64,000 nt of DNA. Origin: Trifolium pratense (taxonomy: Eukaryota; Streptophyta; Magnoliopsida; Fabales; Fabaceae). The notes beneath the pieces were generated by a model, which was given only the letters and a program-made list of their open reading frames with translations, was not told the DNA's origin and did not search any database. Shown piece by piece: positions 1-11,341 of the stretch (position 1 is the first letter of the stretch; every line of letters begins with the position of its first letter). Made by a program: the position numbers and the translations under genes. The DNA lies in NCBI RefSeq assembly GCF_020283565.1, contig NC_060060.1, positions 32,178,001 to 32,242,000 on the forward strand, read 5' to 3'.

Positions 1-268
1 AACCATCATAAAACAAGGTTGAATGGAAGCCTTGAAGCAATAGTCGGAGTTCTGCTATGTGACTAGGAGATCATAAGTTTGAGTTGATAGAATCGATCTT
101 TTTGCAAATGCAAGATAACTTAGGCAAGTCAACAGACCCACAACAGATTCGATTCTTCTTCCACTATAGAAAGTGTTTAATACTTTTATATCACTAGGTC
201 CGTAGGTTGTCCTTTACATTAATAAGGTTAAAAGATAAACCAAAAAAAATATTAAGCAAGCTACTTAC

Positions 269-2016
269 CGCGAAAAATATGTCGAAAATGCCATTCATTC
301 CCGTGCAAATCAGTTGCAACCAATTCTTGCCATGGTGGCTGCTGAGTCATGTCCTGAATGAAACAAGGGAATTAAGGAATTATAGTGTGTAAATAACAAC
401 TAAGGACGGGCATGATCAGCATCCTTAATGACTTTTGAGAAGATAAAATTGCTAACCAGTGGTGGTAGACAATCATCTGCATGTCTTCGAAGAACAGAGA
501 AACCTCCATGAGTGCTAGTGTCAGAAGCTGTAAGTGTCTTGCAAAATGAATGAACTGTACACCTTGGAGGTTCGGGCAGAGGATCGTCTGGGCTTGTCAC
601 TTCACTTTGCTAAATCAACAAGACAGAAAATAAAAAATACATAAAATGAGACAAAAAAGAAACCAAATAGGCAAGAAACAAAATGACTGGAAAATGAGTT
701 GAGACATAAATCAAAAGAACATAACTGTTTTAAATATAACAACCATGTCAAACAAAGAATAGCATACTTACATCGGTTTCAGGTAGCAAAGTTACTTGTG
801 CATATACTTCATCTGTTTCAGGTTCAGCCTACACGACCAAGATGATTTTAACAATAAAATGATTATCACAGTAAAGCAAAATAGATTTCCAAATACGTGA
901 ATGATAGTGAAGAAAATCTCCAATAAGATTGTGGAGAAAGATTATGACTAACCCGAAGATGAATATTGACCACTTTACATAATATTTTAGAAGGTAGATT
1001 AAAGGAAGGCATTTGCTGCTCTAATCCCTGATTCATAGATGCCTCGAGCTATAAAATAAATAAGCACAGGTAAGATAGATTAAAAAACTTCACAGTTCAA
1101 TATAACAAAAACCATTTATGCTCAACATATGGATTGTCAAGTGCTATGAATCATAGTTACATATGATTTAAAATGCTATGATGATAGAAATTTATACACA
1201 TCGTTACACGACAATGTAATAATCGAAAGCACAAGCATAAATAGCCCATCATAATACAAAGTTTAGATGCAAAGTGAATTCAACCAGACACAACTTGAAC
1301 AGTTTCAATAACACCAAGTTGGAACAAAAGTAATCCCTGACAAGAAACAAAGCCAAGTCAAGAGAAAACAAATTGTTGTATAAAGCATAGAAAAACACTA
1401 GAAGATTAACACCCAGCAACATGAATAAGATCTTAAACCATAGAAAACAAAACAATTACGAAAATTGAAGTTAGAAATTAATAAGTCATGCTCATGCATG
1501 GGCATTCAACTTTTACCTGTTCCATGTGACCTTGAGGGAAGTAATAAACTCTCTCCCCTTCACGGGGAAGAGTGACAAGGGGTCCAGCACAGGCATGCCA
1601 TAATTCCTTGTATAAAGCATCATTAGTTGCCCCTGTAAAAGGAAAATTGAAACACATGAATAGGTAGGTAATGGATACTGCATGTGAAATATCACGATGA
1701 GTGATGAGGTTTATGTGGCAGTATTTGTTTGAGGTTGGATTACAGAACTGTCTGTGTATCAAAGGAGGGGGGAACTTATGATGAGGTAACCCCGGTTAGG
1801 CTCTATGAGCTAGCTGAGAGTGAGACTACTGGTACCATATGTGGAGAAATGTATGTCCGCTCCAAAGTGTACTACTACTACTACTACTACTGGCAACTAG
1901 AGTTATAAATTCATTCACTCGATTCTAAGCACGAACGATCGAACACATAACAAAATTAAAAATAGTGAAGTGAAACCTGCACGGCTGATCGTAGCTGACA
2001 AATGATTTGAAGCCAT
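269..2016 (-). CDS. ARF1: Auxin response factor, ARF1 type (5' part, runs off left edge)
   Basis: DNA-binding transcription factor that binds auxin response elements in the nucleus; ARF1 is a repressor-type ARF (family knowledge). Coding exons on the minus strand: 2016-1977, 1632-1517, 1048-953, 828-772, 609-457 and 353-269; they join in phase to 182 residues plus one base. The start [14 protein letters not shown] leads into [14 protein letters not shown] and [16 protein letters not shown], the N-terminal ARF signature. Then come [12 protein letters not shown] and the B3 domain start ([54 protein letters not shown]). The SPDDPLPEP linker before B3 and the [12 protein letters not shown] form favour ARF1 over ARF2 or ARF9. 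The rest of B3, the middle region and the PB1 domain lie outside the window. Positions 1-268 are intron. Confidence 0.93.
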
Positions 2017-2440
2017 ATGAGCTCCTCCCGAGTACAAGACGGTAATGAATGAGGATTCAATTCAATTCTGCTTCTACAAAGGAAATCAATAAATAACATC
2101 AACTAGGTTACCAAACAAGAGCGCATGCATCCATCCATCCATTAATTAATTACAACATTAAACAAAAGGTATATTGTGATGATGGCGTGCACGTACACTT
2201 ACTAAAGAAAGATGGGGGTAGAGGAATGCAAATCGAGCGGGCGCGGGTGAAGAGTGAAGAGCGAAGAACAATCGATGGATCCGGCGGCAAACAGAAGGAG
2301 AATCGCAGCTCAGCAGAATCAGAATTCAGAACCAAACAAATGAAGCTCCAAGTTGAAATTGACGGTGACTCGGGTGGCTAGGGTTTGGGAAAGGGGAAAG
2401 AAAAAACGAACGCAGAATAGATCGAAATTTGATCTCTGAT
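2017..2440 (-). other. ARF1 5' untranslated region with an intron
   Basis: The exon holding the start codon reaches 2073, where a TTTGTAG acceptor precedes it on the minus strand. An upstream leader exon ends at 2203 with a GTAAGTG donor, giving a 5'-UTR intron of 2074-2202. The leader is purine/pyrimidine biased. The transcription start near 2440 is a guess; no clear TATA box was fixed. A leader intron is common in ARF genes. Confidence 0.6.
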
Positions 2441-4428
2441 AAGGTCATGTTTGGTTCAAGCCGACACGACCCCCCTGTTCCCTCTCATCCCTCTTTTTCT
2501 TTCTCTCTTTCTACGGTATTACTTACTAGTAGATAGATTAATTACTTAATTAATTAATGCTATATTTTTAAAAACTCATTCCATAATAATAAATCATTTA
2601 CTAGTATAAGTAAAAAAGAGTTAGATAAAAGATGTGTTTCTCTCACTAAAAGACTATGGTCTCTTAACAAACTTTATATCAGTGAGATGATCAAATAATT
2701 AAGGGTTAAATAGTATTTCTCATTAGTAATGTTTACCCCTATGTAAATGTTATTTGCGATTCCAACCTTATAACGTGAAGAAGATTTTGTCATTTTTTAT
2801 CCTCTCACTGAATAACTTGACACTTGAATGGGCAAAATTGATGATATGACATGCTTATGTCGCTTTTAATTTGTTTTTGGCTAATTTAACAAGAGACACA
2901 AATATAAATATATCATCTACTTATTTATTTATTTTTAAGAAAAAGAAATTAGAAAAATGTGTTCTTCCTATTAGTATTAAATAAATGGTTAACAGACGTT
3001 TACACACTACAATGTGCGAGAATTTCAGTTTATTCTCCTATAATATTTTTTTTTATTCCCCACTTGTAATATGCAGATTCCATCATTTGTCCCTCTCAGT
3101 GGACAACTTGCACTATGCTATACATATTTGATGATGTGGTATGTGTAGGAAGTAAATCAAAATTCGCTCATATTATAATGAGTAAATCGAAATTCACTCA
3201 TATCAGGGGATAACCACTATTTTTGGGCACGAAATAATGTTTAAATTCATCCCTAACCTTCATCATTTATACTCATATCCAAAAACTCATGCAAAAACCT
3301 AGAAATTCATGGAAAGTCCAAAAATCTCCACTATCTCACAATCTTTTTCTCTCTCTACAACCACCACCATTACATGAACCAATTATTAATCATTAATATT
3401 TACTACATGGTTTGAGTTTATTAATCTTTAGAATTATCTTCTATTATGCATCGTTGAAAAATATATTTTTTTTTTTTAAAAAATAATTTGTAAATCATAC
3501 AGTAAATCTTTAAGTAGAAATAAAATAAAAATTTGTTTGGCGGGCCGACCCGCTAACTCATTAGTAAACTGTACGGACATGACTTGTGAGCTTGGACGCC
3601 TAAGTTGGCTCGTCCCGCTTTTGTACGGACTTAAACGTGGCAGACCTGATCGGGATGGGCCGCCCACTGCTACCCCCACTTTTCCACTACAATTAAGGGT
3701 ACGTTTGACCCGACTTTTTTCCAACATTAAAGCTACTTTAAAAGTAAAGTTAAAATTATGAACTTTTAAAATAAAGCAAAAGTTGTTTGGTAAATTCAAA
3801 ATTTTTAGCTTAATTTTAATTCAAATTTGTTTGGTAAATTCTATCACGCTAAGCAATTTCAAGTTGAATTGTCTGGTAGAACTATTGTTTTTATTAAAAA
3901 GGTTAAATACATTAGAGGTATTTATTTTAAGTTTAATATTTGTAACATGTTATTCTTTTAATTTTTTTAAATCAAATTGGTTCTTTAAATTTGTAATATA
4001 TTACACGTTTATTTATTTGTTACAAACTTAAATGTATTTGGCCTATTAAAAAATATTAAGAGAATGAATTATTTAAAAATAAAATACAAATTTAATAGAA
4101 ATATATATAAAAAAAACAGTGTGTATGCAAATAATTTTTTTTGGACAAAATGTATGTAAATAAAATTGATAACGTCAACAAAAAAAAATGATAACGTCAT
4201 TATATGCATGAAAATATAAATTTGTAAATGTATCAATCAATTTATTATGTAAAGCAAGCATAGTATGCACAAATAAAAAAATGTTAGATTTTGAGGGAAA
4301 AAATAGTCACGACTCATGAGTCAATTTTTTAATCAGCAATGCTACATGGCACGACTGAATTTTCGTCTTAGTAGCACGAACGCATTAATTTGCCTCAAGC
4401 CTTTCCTTACTTAATACTGTACTAACAT

Positions 4429-4594
4429 GAGTTTGGGTTCTCTCCATTTATTATCCCTCCATTTATTTTCCATTTGGAGAGAGATGACACATTAAGAACT
4501 AGTGGGACCCATTAAAAGTGGGTCCCACTAATTTGTGGACCCCACTATTTTTTTCTTGTGTCTATCTCTCTCTAAATGGAGGGAACCTGAACTC
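4429..4594. repeat. Foldback miniature element with perfect 10-bp target duplication
   Basis: GAGTTTGGGTTCTCTCCATT at the left end is mirrored by AATGGAGGGAACCTGAACTC at the right end. The perfect direct repeat GTACTAACAT flanks it at 4419-4428 and 4595-4604. A 9-10-bp duplication with inverted ends fits a Mutator-like miniature element. Confidence 0.8.
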
Positions 4595-5026
4595 GTACTA
4601 ACATATGTAATATTAATATAGCATACTATTTTTTACTGTATATATATAATAATACTGTAAATTATAGAAACCGCCATAGCTAAAATAATTAGTCTTTTTG
4701 AATATATGGTCTTTTTGGTTGGTATATATATAAAAATTGATTAAATATTTTTTTCACTACAAAATTATCAAATTTTGTTTTTAGTTATAAAAAAATGGTG
4801 TATTTTGATCCTAAAAATTATTATGCAAACCATTTTAGTTCCTATTGTTAAAATAGCCAATGCATATTTTTCAATGATTATTTCGTAGATATATTTAGAA
4901 CATTATAAAGAGTTCCTAAAAAGAAAACTATTTGATTTCTAATTCGAAATTTTTGTCACTTTTGTCTCTTTCTTTTGAAATTTAAAAAATTCATCATTAA
5001 TTCTTCTCATTTTATAACAACTAAAC

Positions 5027-5373
5027 GGCTTAATTGCATATTTGGTCCCTTTATGTTTATTTTAAGTTTCAATTTCGTTCCTTATATTTAAAAAGTTTCA
5101 AGTTGGTCATTTTAGTCAAATTTTTGTTTAAATTGTCAACGTGGCTAATAGATTTGTGTACGCAGACAATTTAGGATGGTACTATATAAAAATTTTAGAA
5201 GAAATTAACTCAAAATTTAATGAAAAGTCAGAAGAAATTAACTCAAAATTTAACAAAAATGACGAACTTATGTTGACATCAATAATATAAGAGACCAATT
5301 TAAAATTTTTTAAACATAAGAGATCAAATTAAAACATAAAATAAATATAAATAACTAAATATGCAATTAAGCC
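5027..5373. repeat. Long foldback miniature element (347 bp)
   Basis: The element starts GGCTTAATTGCATATTTGG and ends with its inverted copy (AATATGCAATTAAGCC). The arms stay roughly complementary for about 80 bp. Flanking 9-mers match at only 6 of 9 positions, so the target duplication is uncertain. A related partial copy seems present around 7505-7710. Confidence 0.7.
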
Positions 5374-5939
5374 AAATTAAATAAAAACATATTTAATCTA
5401 AAATAATATACAAACAACTGCTGAAAAAAAAAAGTGTACAATAAAAAAAATACAACAACCGCTTCAAAGTAAAATATGTACAAATGCTGTAAAAATGCCT
5501 GCCGTGTGCTTGAGACGACAACTTGTGTCGTGCTCTCAAGCATTTTCCTTTTTTAATATACTAAAAATTCAGAAAGAAAAAAAAAACAAAAAAGATAAAG
5601 AAATGGCAATGGCAGGGATCGAAGAGAGTTCTAGGAGAAAAAGCTCAGCGTGTTTTTCTAAAGTAGCTAATATCTACATCTATACAAATACTTTTTGTTC
5701 CCATTTTGTTCAATAAGAATAAGTTCTTTTTTTCTAAAAGTACTTATCTTAAACTTTGTTTGACCCGGCTTCTACTTTTAATGAATAAAAAATCAAAAAT
5801 AAGCTCGGTCAAACAGTACCTTAAAGATATTAAAAAAAATGGAGAATCAATTTTTAATTAATTAAAGTGTGCGTATAATGAGTCATCAAATGTTAATGTT
5901 AATCTGTTTCCATTTGATTATGGAGAGAGCTGGTCGTAT

Positions 5940-5968
5940 CCCCCCCGCCCCCCGCCCCCCGCCCCCCT
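5940..5968. repeat. C-rich tract of (CCCCCCG) units
   Basis: Four runs of six or more C separated by single G bases. The minus strand therefore has four G-runs with one-base loops, a classic potential G-quadruplex. Confidence 0.8.
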
Positions 5969-6942
5969 TCTCTCAGTTTTTGGTTTCCAACTTCGTCTAT
6001 AAATACCGGAGTGAGTCATTCCTAGTAATTTTTCACTTCACTCAAAATCGATTATACTGAATAATTCACTCAAAAGATAAAAAATTATTTTTCTTACGGC
6101 AAAACTAGACATACACGAAGCTAGTGACCGGAAGTTATAAAATTTGGAAAGGAAAGGATGATGTACGTACGTTAAAGAGAAGAGAGTAGTCCAAGTTCAA
6201 CCACCAACTAAAATAAATCTGTCACCCTTTTTGACTTTACATCAATTGTGTTTTGACAAATAAATATTCGGTACACGAATCTTACTTACTTCATCGTCGT
6301 GTGTGTATCTTTGACTCCAACAATAGTGTATGTATGAGTTGAGTTAGGAAGGAAGGAACACATCATAGTTTTCATTTTAAGGCATTAATTCATTCCACAT
6401 TGCTAGCTACCAAAAGCAAAGCAATTTTACCCTTTCACACAGGTGAGGTGGGTTTTCAATGGTTTGATTACTACCGACATAACCACAAACAAGCCACGAG
6501 TAATGACAAATTGAACAAAAGTAGTTGAATATTGATGGTGCATGAGAAGTGGACCTTGAAAATAATAAGCAGTAATGCACACTACCAATGGCGTTGCTAG
6601 CGCCTACATACAGGAATGGGAATCAGAAATCAAATCGTAATGCATAATTAATCAACTGAAAATATAGAATGACTGAAGAATGCATATCTATCTATTCAAC
6701 TTGTTTTTTTTTTTTTTTTTTTTTTGCTTGTCCTTTAAAACAAATATATCATTTAAAAAGAATATAATGAGTGACATTTACTCAATTGTTGAATATTATT
6801 TCTTGAATATGGTGAATATTGGAACTATTTTTTGTAGCAACTCACATCATATGTTGTACAGGAATTTGTTTTTCATCTTCTATTTGAAAGAGGAATTCTA
6901 TTTGAATGAGGAATTTATTTTGTTGATGAGTTGAATATTATA

Positions 6943-7085
6943 CTCCCTCTTATCCATATTATAAAAAAACAAAGTATTATTATTTTTTATATCGAAGAGG
7001 GTTGGACGCCCGATAATTTTTTATCAAATACATCAGATATTTAATTAATCCAAAAATTACTTTTTTATAATAAATATTCGAGGAG
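6943..7085. repeat. Stowaway-like miniature element (degenerate)
   Basis: TA-flanked. It starts CTCCCTCTTATCC and ends with an imperfect inverted copy (ATTCGAGGAG, then TA). Size and TA duplication fit a Tc1/mariner Stowaway element. Confidence 0.55.
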
Positions 7086-7790
7086 TAATAAAAATCACTA
7101 ACAAAGAAACCTTTGAAGTTGTAATTAAAAAACAACACTTAACTACTCTGGAGTACCAAAGAATTTACCATAAAAAATATCAATGTTAAGAGTTTGTTTA
7201 ATCTGCAAAAAATAATTATAAAAGTACGTACATTCCAACACAAGATAAACTTTTAAAAATTGAATAATTTTTTTATTTTATAAGATGTTTTATGGACAAA
7301 AAATTATGTTATTGGTGGAGCCTATAATACCTCTTGATAATTTGAGAGTATTTATTTACTCAACAACCAATGAGAACGAGTCACATAATTAAGTAGATTT
7401 TCATGTAGTACCCGCACCTAATTTTTAATCAATTTTTATTTTATATGCATATGACTTATTAATTATTGGATAAATACTTTCAAATTATCAAATGATAGTA
7501 TTAAAACATAAAATAAAGACAAGGGACCAAAAGTGAAATTAAAAAAAGATAAGGGACCAATCATAAATTTTTTTAAAAGATAAAAGGGACTAACTATTGA
7601 ACGACAGAAAAGATGAGGGACAAACTTGAAACTTTTACGGTAAAAAATAAAGGACTAACTTAAAACCTAAAATAAAGATAAGAGACCAAAAATGTAATTA
7701 ATTATTTATTTTATTAATCTATCTATCTTCAAATGAAAATATCCATTAAATTTGTAAAAAGTAAAATAAAATACTAGATATCAAATAGAG

Positions 7791-8182
7791 GGCAAAGTCT
7801 ATGGTGCACAAGTTTCTCAAGTTGTGCATCATGTACAAGTCGCTGAAAACACTATAACGAATACGAATTTTATAAAATTCACCGTTTGATTGAAATTTTA
7901 CATCATATAGATCATCCATAAATTTTTTAAATTAATTAAAAATCATTTAATATGTTATTGAGACCCATCAAAATTAACGGTTTATGGATTTTTATTGAAT
8001 ACCGTTAATCTTGATGGGTCTCAATAACATATCAAATTATTTTCAAAAAAAATTATGGAAGATCTACACGTTATAAATTTTCCATCCAACGATAGATTTT
8101 ATAAAATTCGTATTCATTATAAAAATATTGAAGACTTGTGCATAATATATCATTAATCAAATGATGCATGTTAGACAAAACC
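7791..8182. repeat. Mutator-like miniature element, family A, copy 1 (392 bp)
   Basis: The left end GGCAAAGTCTATGGTGCACA pairs with the right end (reverse complement GGTTTTGTCTAACATGCATC). Flanks tcaaatagag (7781-7790) and ttaaatagag (8183-8192) match at 9 of 10 positions, a 9-10-bp target duplication. A second inverted repeat lies inside: GAATACGAATTTTATAAAAT near 7860 against ATTTTATAAAATTCGTATTC near 8095. The ends match copies at 21756 and 24347, but the interior is longer and different. Confidence 0.8.
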
Positions 8183-8198
8183 TTAAATAGAGATGTTC

Positions 8199-8336
8199 CT
8201 AATGAAAATGAAAATGGTGGAAATGGGATTATATTATTCAAAGTAGGAAGAATGATAGAAAGCTGAGTATAGCTTTCTATCATTCTTCCTACTTTGAATA
8301 ATATAATCCCATTTCCACCATTTTCATTTTCATTAG
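8199..8336. repeat. Perfect 66-bp inverted repeat with 6-base loop
   Basis: Arm 8199-8264 is the exact reverse complement of arm 8271-8336; the loop is GAGTAT. Transcription of either strand would give a 66-bp fully paired hairpin. The word gttcctaat occurs on both sides (8195-8203 and 8336-8344), overlapping the arm ends, so it may be a 9-bp target duplication. It lies 16 bp to the right of family A copy 1. It could be a very young foldback element or a young small-RNA hairpin locus; the sequence alone does not decide. Confidence 0.95.
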
Positions 8337-8800
8337 TTCCTAATTCGACCACCGCATTTTGAAAATTCGTGTCCGTGATCTATGCTTTAACCTTCCTTAA
8401 CTATTCTTTTTTCCTTTTAGGAATTGCTACCTATCTATGATTATGGAATCCGCTTAGGATTCATGTGTTCTGTCTCCACTTGTCCCCCGCTTTGTTTTTA
8501 AAGCATCTTTTCCATGTACTTCAAAATCTAAGCATTACTTCTGTAAAATAAAGAAAGTAAAGTTGACCGTAATAACTTAATTAGGATTATATATAAACAT
8601 ACTCATATCAAAGAGAACAAATTATACTCACCTTTGAGGTATATTTAAAGTCACTTACATTACAAATGACTAACATTGTTTATAGTCTTTAAGAAAAAGT
8701 TCTACATACAGAGAGACTTCTACGCACTTCGAAAAAAGAAATTTCTACACATTTATCTCACTACAAACATTTAATATTATGTTTCTACGTTACCAATATA

Positions 8801-9006
8801 TTTATTTTTTGAGCAGCAAAAAAGATTTTATTGAAACTACTCACCAAATCATAAGGCATGATTTGAGAGCACAAAGTTGCAACAAGAAAAAGAAACTGAA
8901 TAGTAAAACAAGGCTAAAAAATGCAGATAGCCAAATAACAACAATCACATAAGAAAAACAAGAAGTAGCAGAAACAAAACCAAGTCACGCAAACCAAACC
9001 AAATTA
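8801..9006 (-). mobile_element. 5'-truncated LINE tail with 14-bp target duplication
   Basis: The direct repeat acgttaccaatata flanks the segment perfectly (8787-8800 and 9007-9020). Read on the minus strand it ends in an A-rich tail after GTTTCAATAAAATC, like a plant L1 3' end. No coding sequence remains. The long duplication and A-rich tail indicate target-primed reverse transcription. Confidence 0.75.
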
Positions 9007-10525
9007 ACGTTACCAATATACTTCTACACATATACTATAACTTTGTTTAAACTTATTATCTTGTTGTGAATTCGAACCGAAAACCACACCAATAACTTTT
9101 GATGTGTGGGACAAAAGAATTGAAGCAACCAAACAAAATGAATGAGCAATAAATTAAATCAACAAAAAACTAAAACCACAATAAAACGATAAATAACACG
9201 AATAATTGTTTACCCAGTTCGGTTAAAACCAATCTACTTTGGGGGGGGGGGGGGAGACTCTCCAATCCACTATCAAACTTTCATCTTGATTACAAAGATT
9301 CAATACAAAAGAGTTGCAAGATTTATAATTTTCCTAAATCTCTTCCAGTAACCAAGAGATTTCAATGATAAGTGATTACTAGATGAAAGAATGAGTTTCC
9401 AACCCTAGAGAATGACCAAGAGCCACCCTCTTAAACCCTAGATTGATGTTGGTGAAGAACCCTCTTCAAAACCCCTTTTCTTTCTCTCACTTCGTGCTAC
9501 TTTCTCTCTCTTCACGGCTGAAAACGTGACACTTTATATATATTGCGCGAAATTTTGCCTGAGGCAATAGAATTTCGCCTGGGGTGGCAAATTTCGCCTG
9601 GGGCGCCAGACAATTCTGCCTGGTGCATGAAGACAGGGTGTTGAATCTCGTTTTGCCCCAAAATTTTGCCTGGAGCGAAATCTATGGGAAATCTGTGCGA
9701 AAACCAATGATAATCACGTCTTCCTCATTTTCAAGACAACTTCCAACATATCTTATTAGTAAATTGAGCCTAACACGCTTGATTATTGATTGAAAATTCA
9801 CGGGGTGAGTTTTTCTCCTTTGTTAGATGAGACGTGGTTGCAAAAGTTTGAGAAAGTTCGTAGAAAATTTAAAACTATTCGTAAGAAAAGAAGATGTTTA
9901 TATGTAGTATTTGATAAGAACTTAAGGGAGGTTAGTATAATTTTTAAAATTAGAGGAGATGTGTCCGTGTAAACTATTACTCTCTCATGTCACTATTATA
10001 AGCAAATAACCGCTTTTTATGCTCATTAGAATATTAATACATTTAATTATATATAAACATAAAATAATGTTTTATAGCTTATAATAGTAATCGAGTGTTA
10101 GATTTGTCAAAGTTCTTTTTCTGTACATTATTACATGAACAAATTAAGGTGACGTTTACAATGGGATAGCTCTTTAATTTTCCCATGATGGGAAAATGTC
10201 TATTACAACCATTGATATATTATATAAATAATGGATGGCTTAGATGATAGAAATGTATCATTTGTACCAATTTTTATGACTGTACTGTACCTTTACTCTT
10301 TTTCTACGAGAGTCTCTTTTTTTTTTCCAGTTTATTAACTTTTATGTTTATTTGCATTTATTTATTAAACGATCCACTTTTTTTTTTATTTTTATTTTAG
10401 CAACAATCCAATTTATTAGTATAATTGGTGTTTGTACCAAAAATATTTGGATTAAATATAGTTTTAATTTTTAGAGAGTGCATTTGATCCCACTGAAATT
10501 AAGAGATTGAAAGTAAGAGCTTTAA

Positions 10526-11341
10526 GGTATTGTTTGATCCAATGTTTTTTAGGTATAGAAGGTTTTTTAACCATAAAGTTAGAAATAATAGTTTTTTAAC
10601 TAAAATAAAAATTGATTGGTAAATCTTACTTTTTTTATAAAATTATAAAAAAAGTAAGTTAAAATTTGTTTTTTTTATTATAATAAGGTTAAAAGATATG
10701 TTTGATAATATATTGTAATTTTTTTCTAAAATATATAAGTTGTTCTTTTTTTTTACTTTCTTTTTTACTATAACTTTTAAAAATTGTGGTTTAGCCTAGC
10801 TTCTTACTTTTAAGGAAAAAGAAGAGGATAAAAAGGTAGGCCGAACGTGTTGGGGAGTCCGGGGAGCTCGGGAGAAACAATGGGGCAATGCTCCAGGACC
10901 ACACAAGAGAGGGAGACGCCACATCCCAACCCAAAACCTTAAGGTGTTAAGTTAATGAGTCATCTCTCTTATAAATCCAACATTCTTCCCACACATAGTC
11001 GATGTAAGACTTAAACACTCACACTTGAAACCCAACATTCTCCCTCAAGTGTGAGTTCCTCCACATACTATAGTTGATCCAAACCAGGATCTCCTCCTGC
11101 TCCCCCACCAAGCCGAACCTAGGCTCTGATATCACTATTGGGGAGTTCGAGGAAGCTCGGGAGAAACAATAGGACAATGCTCCAGGACCACACAAGAGAG
11201 GGAGACGCCACATCCCAACCCAAAACCTTAAGGTGTGTTAAGTTAATGAGTCACCGATCTCTTATAAAATCCAACATTCTTCCCACACATAGTCGATGTG
11301 GGACTTAAACACTCACACTTGAAACCCAACAAAACGGTACC
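10526..11341. mobile_element. Inverted-repeat miniature element interrupted by a TRIM
   Basis: The left end GGTATTGTTTGATCCAATG pairs with a right end whose reverse complement is GGTACCGTTCGGCCTACC once the TRIM at 10848-11331 and one copy of its 5-bp duplication are ignored. Both ends are flanked by TAA. It resembles the ends of the 3698-5820 element. The break at GAACG shows that the TRIM arrived later. Confidence 0.6.
10848..11331 (-). mobile_element. TRIM retrotransposon (LTR-PBS-PPT-LTR, no coding region)
   Basis: Two direct repeats of 190 bp (10848-11037) and 196 bp (11136-11331) flank only about 98 bp. The LTRs run TGTTGG...CCAACA, with a TA variant at the start of the second copy. 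On the minus strand, TGATATCAGAGC follows the LTR, a near match to the initiator-Met tRNA primer site; a purine tract (GAGGGAGAA) precedes the other LTR. Flanks gaacg (10843-10847) and aaacg (11332-11336) match at 4 of 5 positions. This is complete TRIM architecture, which depends on another element's enzymes. Confidence 0.9.

Larger units (their letters stand above)
3698..5820. mobile_element. Inverted-repeat element, possibly PIF/Harbinger-like
   Basis: The left end (GGTACGTTTGACCCGACTTT) is an imperfect inverted copy of the right end (reverse complement GGTACTGTTTGACCGAGCTT). Both ends are flanked by TTAA-type sequence, compatible with a short TWA duplication. No transposase is visible. 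It contains the smaller elements at 4429-4594 and 5027-5373. The terminal sequence resembles that of the element at 10526-11341. Class assignment is tentative. Confidence 0.5.

Noticed and set aside
1..268. Further ARF exon at the left edge
   Set aside because: The next ARF block (GQPRRHLL type) is not encoded on the minus strand here; the sequence looks like intron.
8199..8336. Identifying the hairpin as a known miRNA precursor
   Set aside because: I compared it by eye with remembered miRNAs (miR390, miR482, miR2118) and found no convincing match; perfect pairing is also unlike an old MIRNA.
9584..9972. Two adjacent plus-strand open frames
   Set aside because: They overlap a CGCCTGG-repeat region of a retroelement-like stretch; no protein family recognised.
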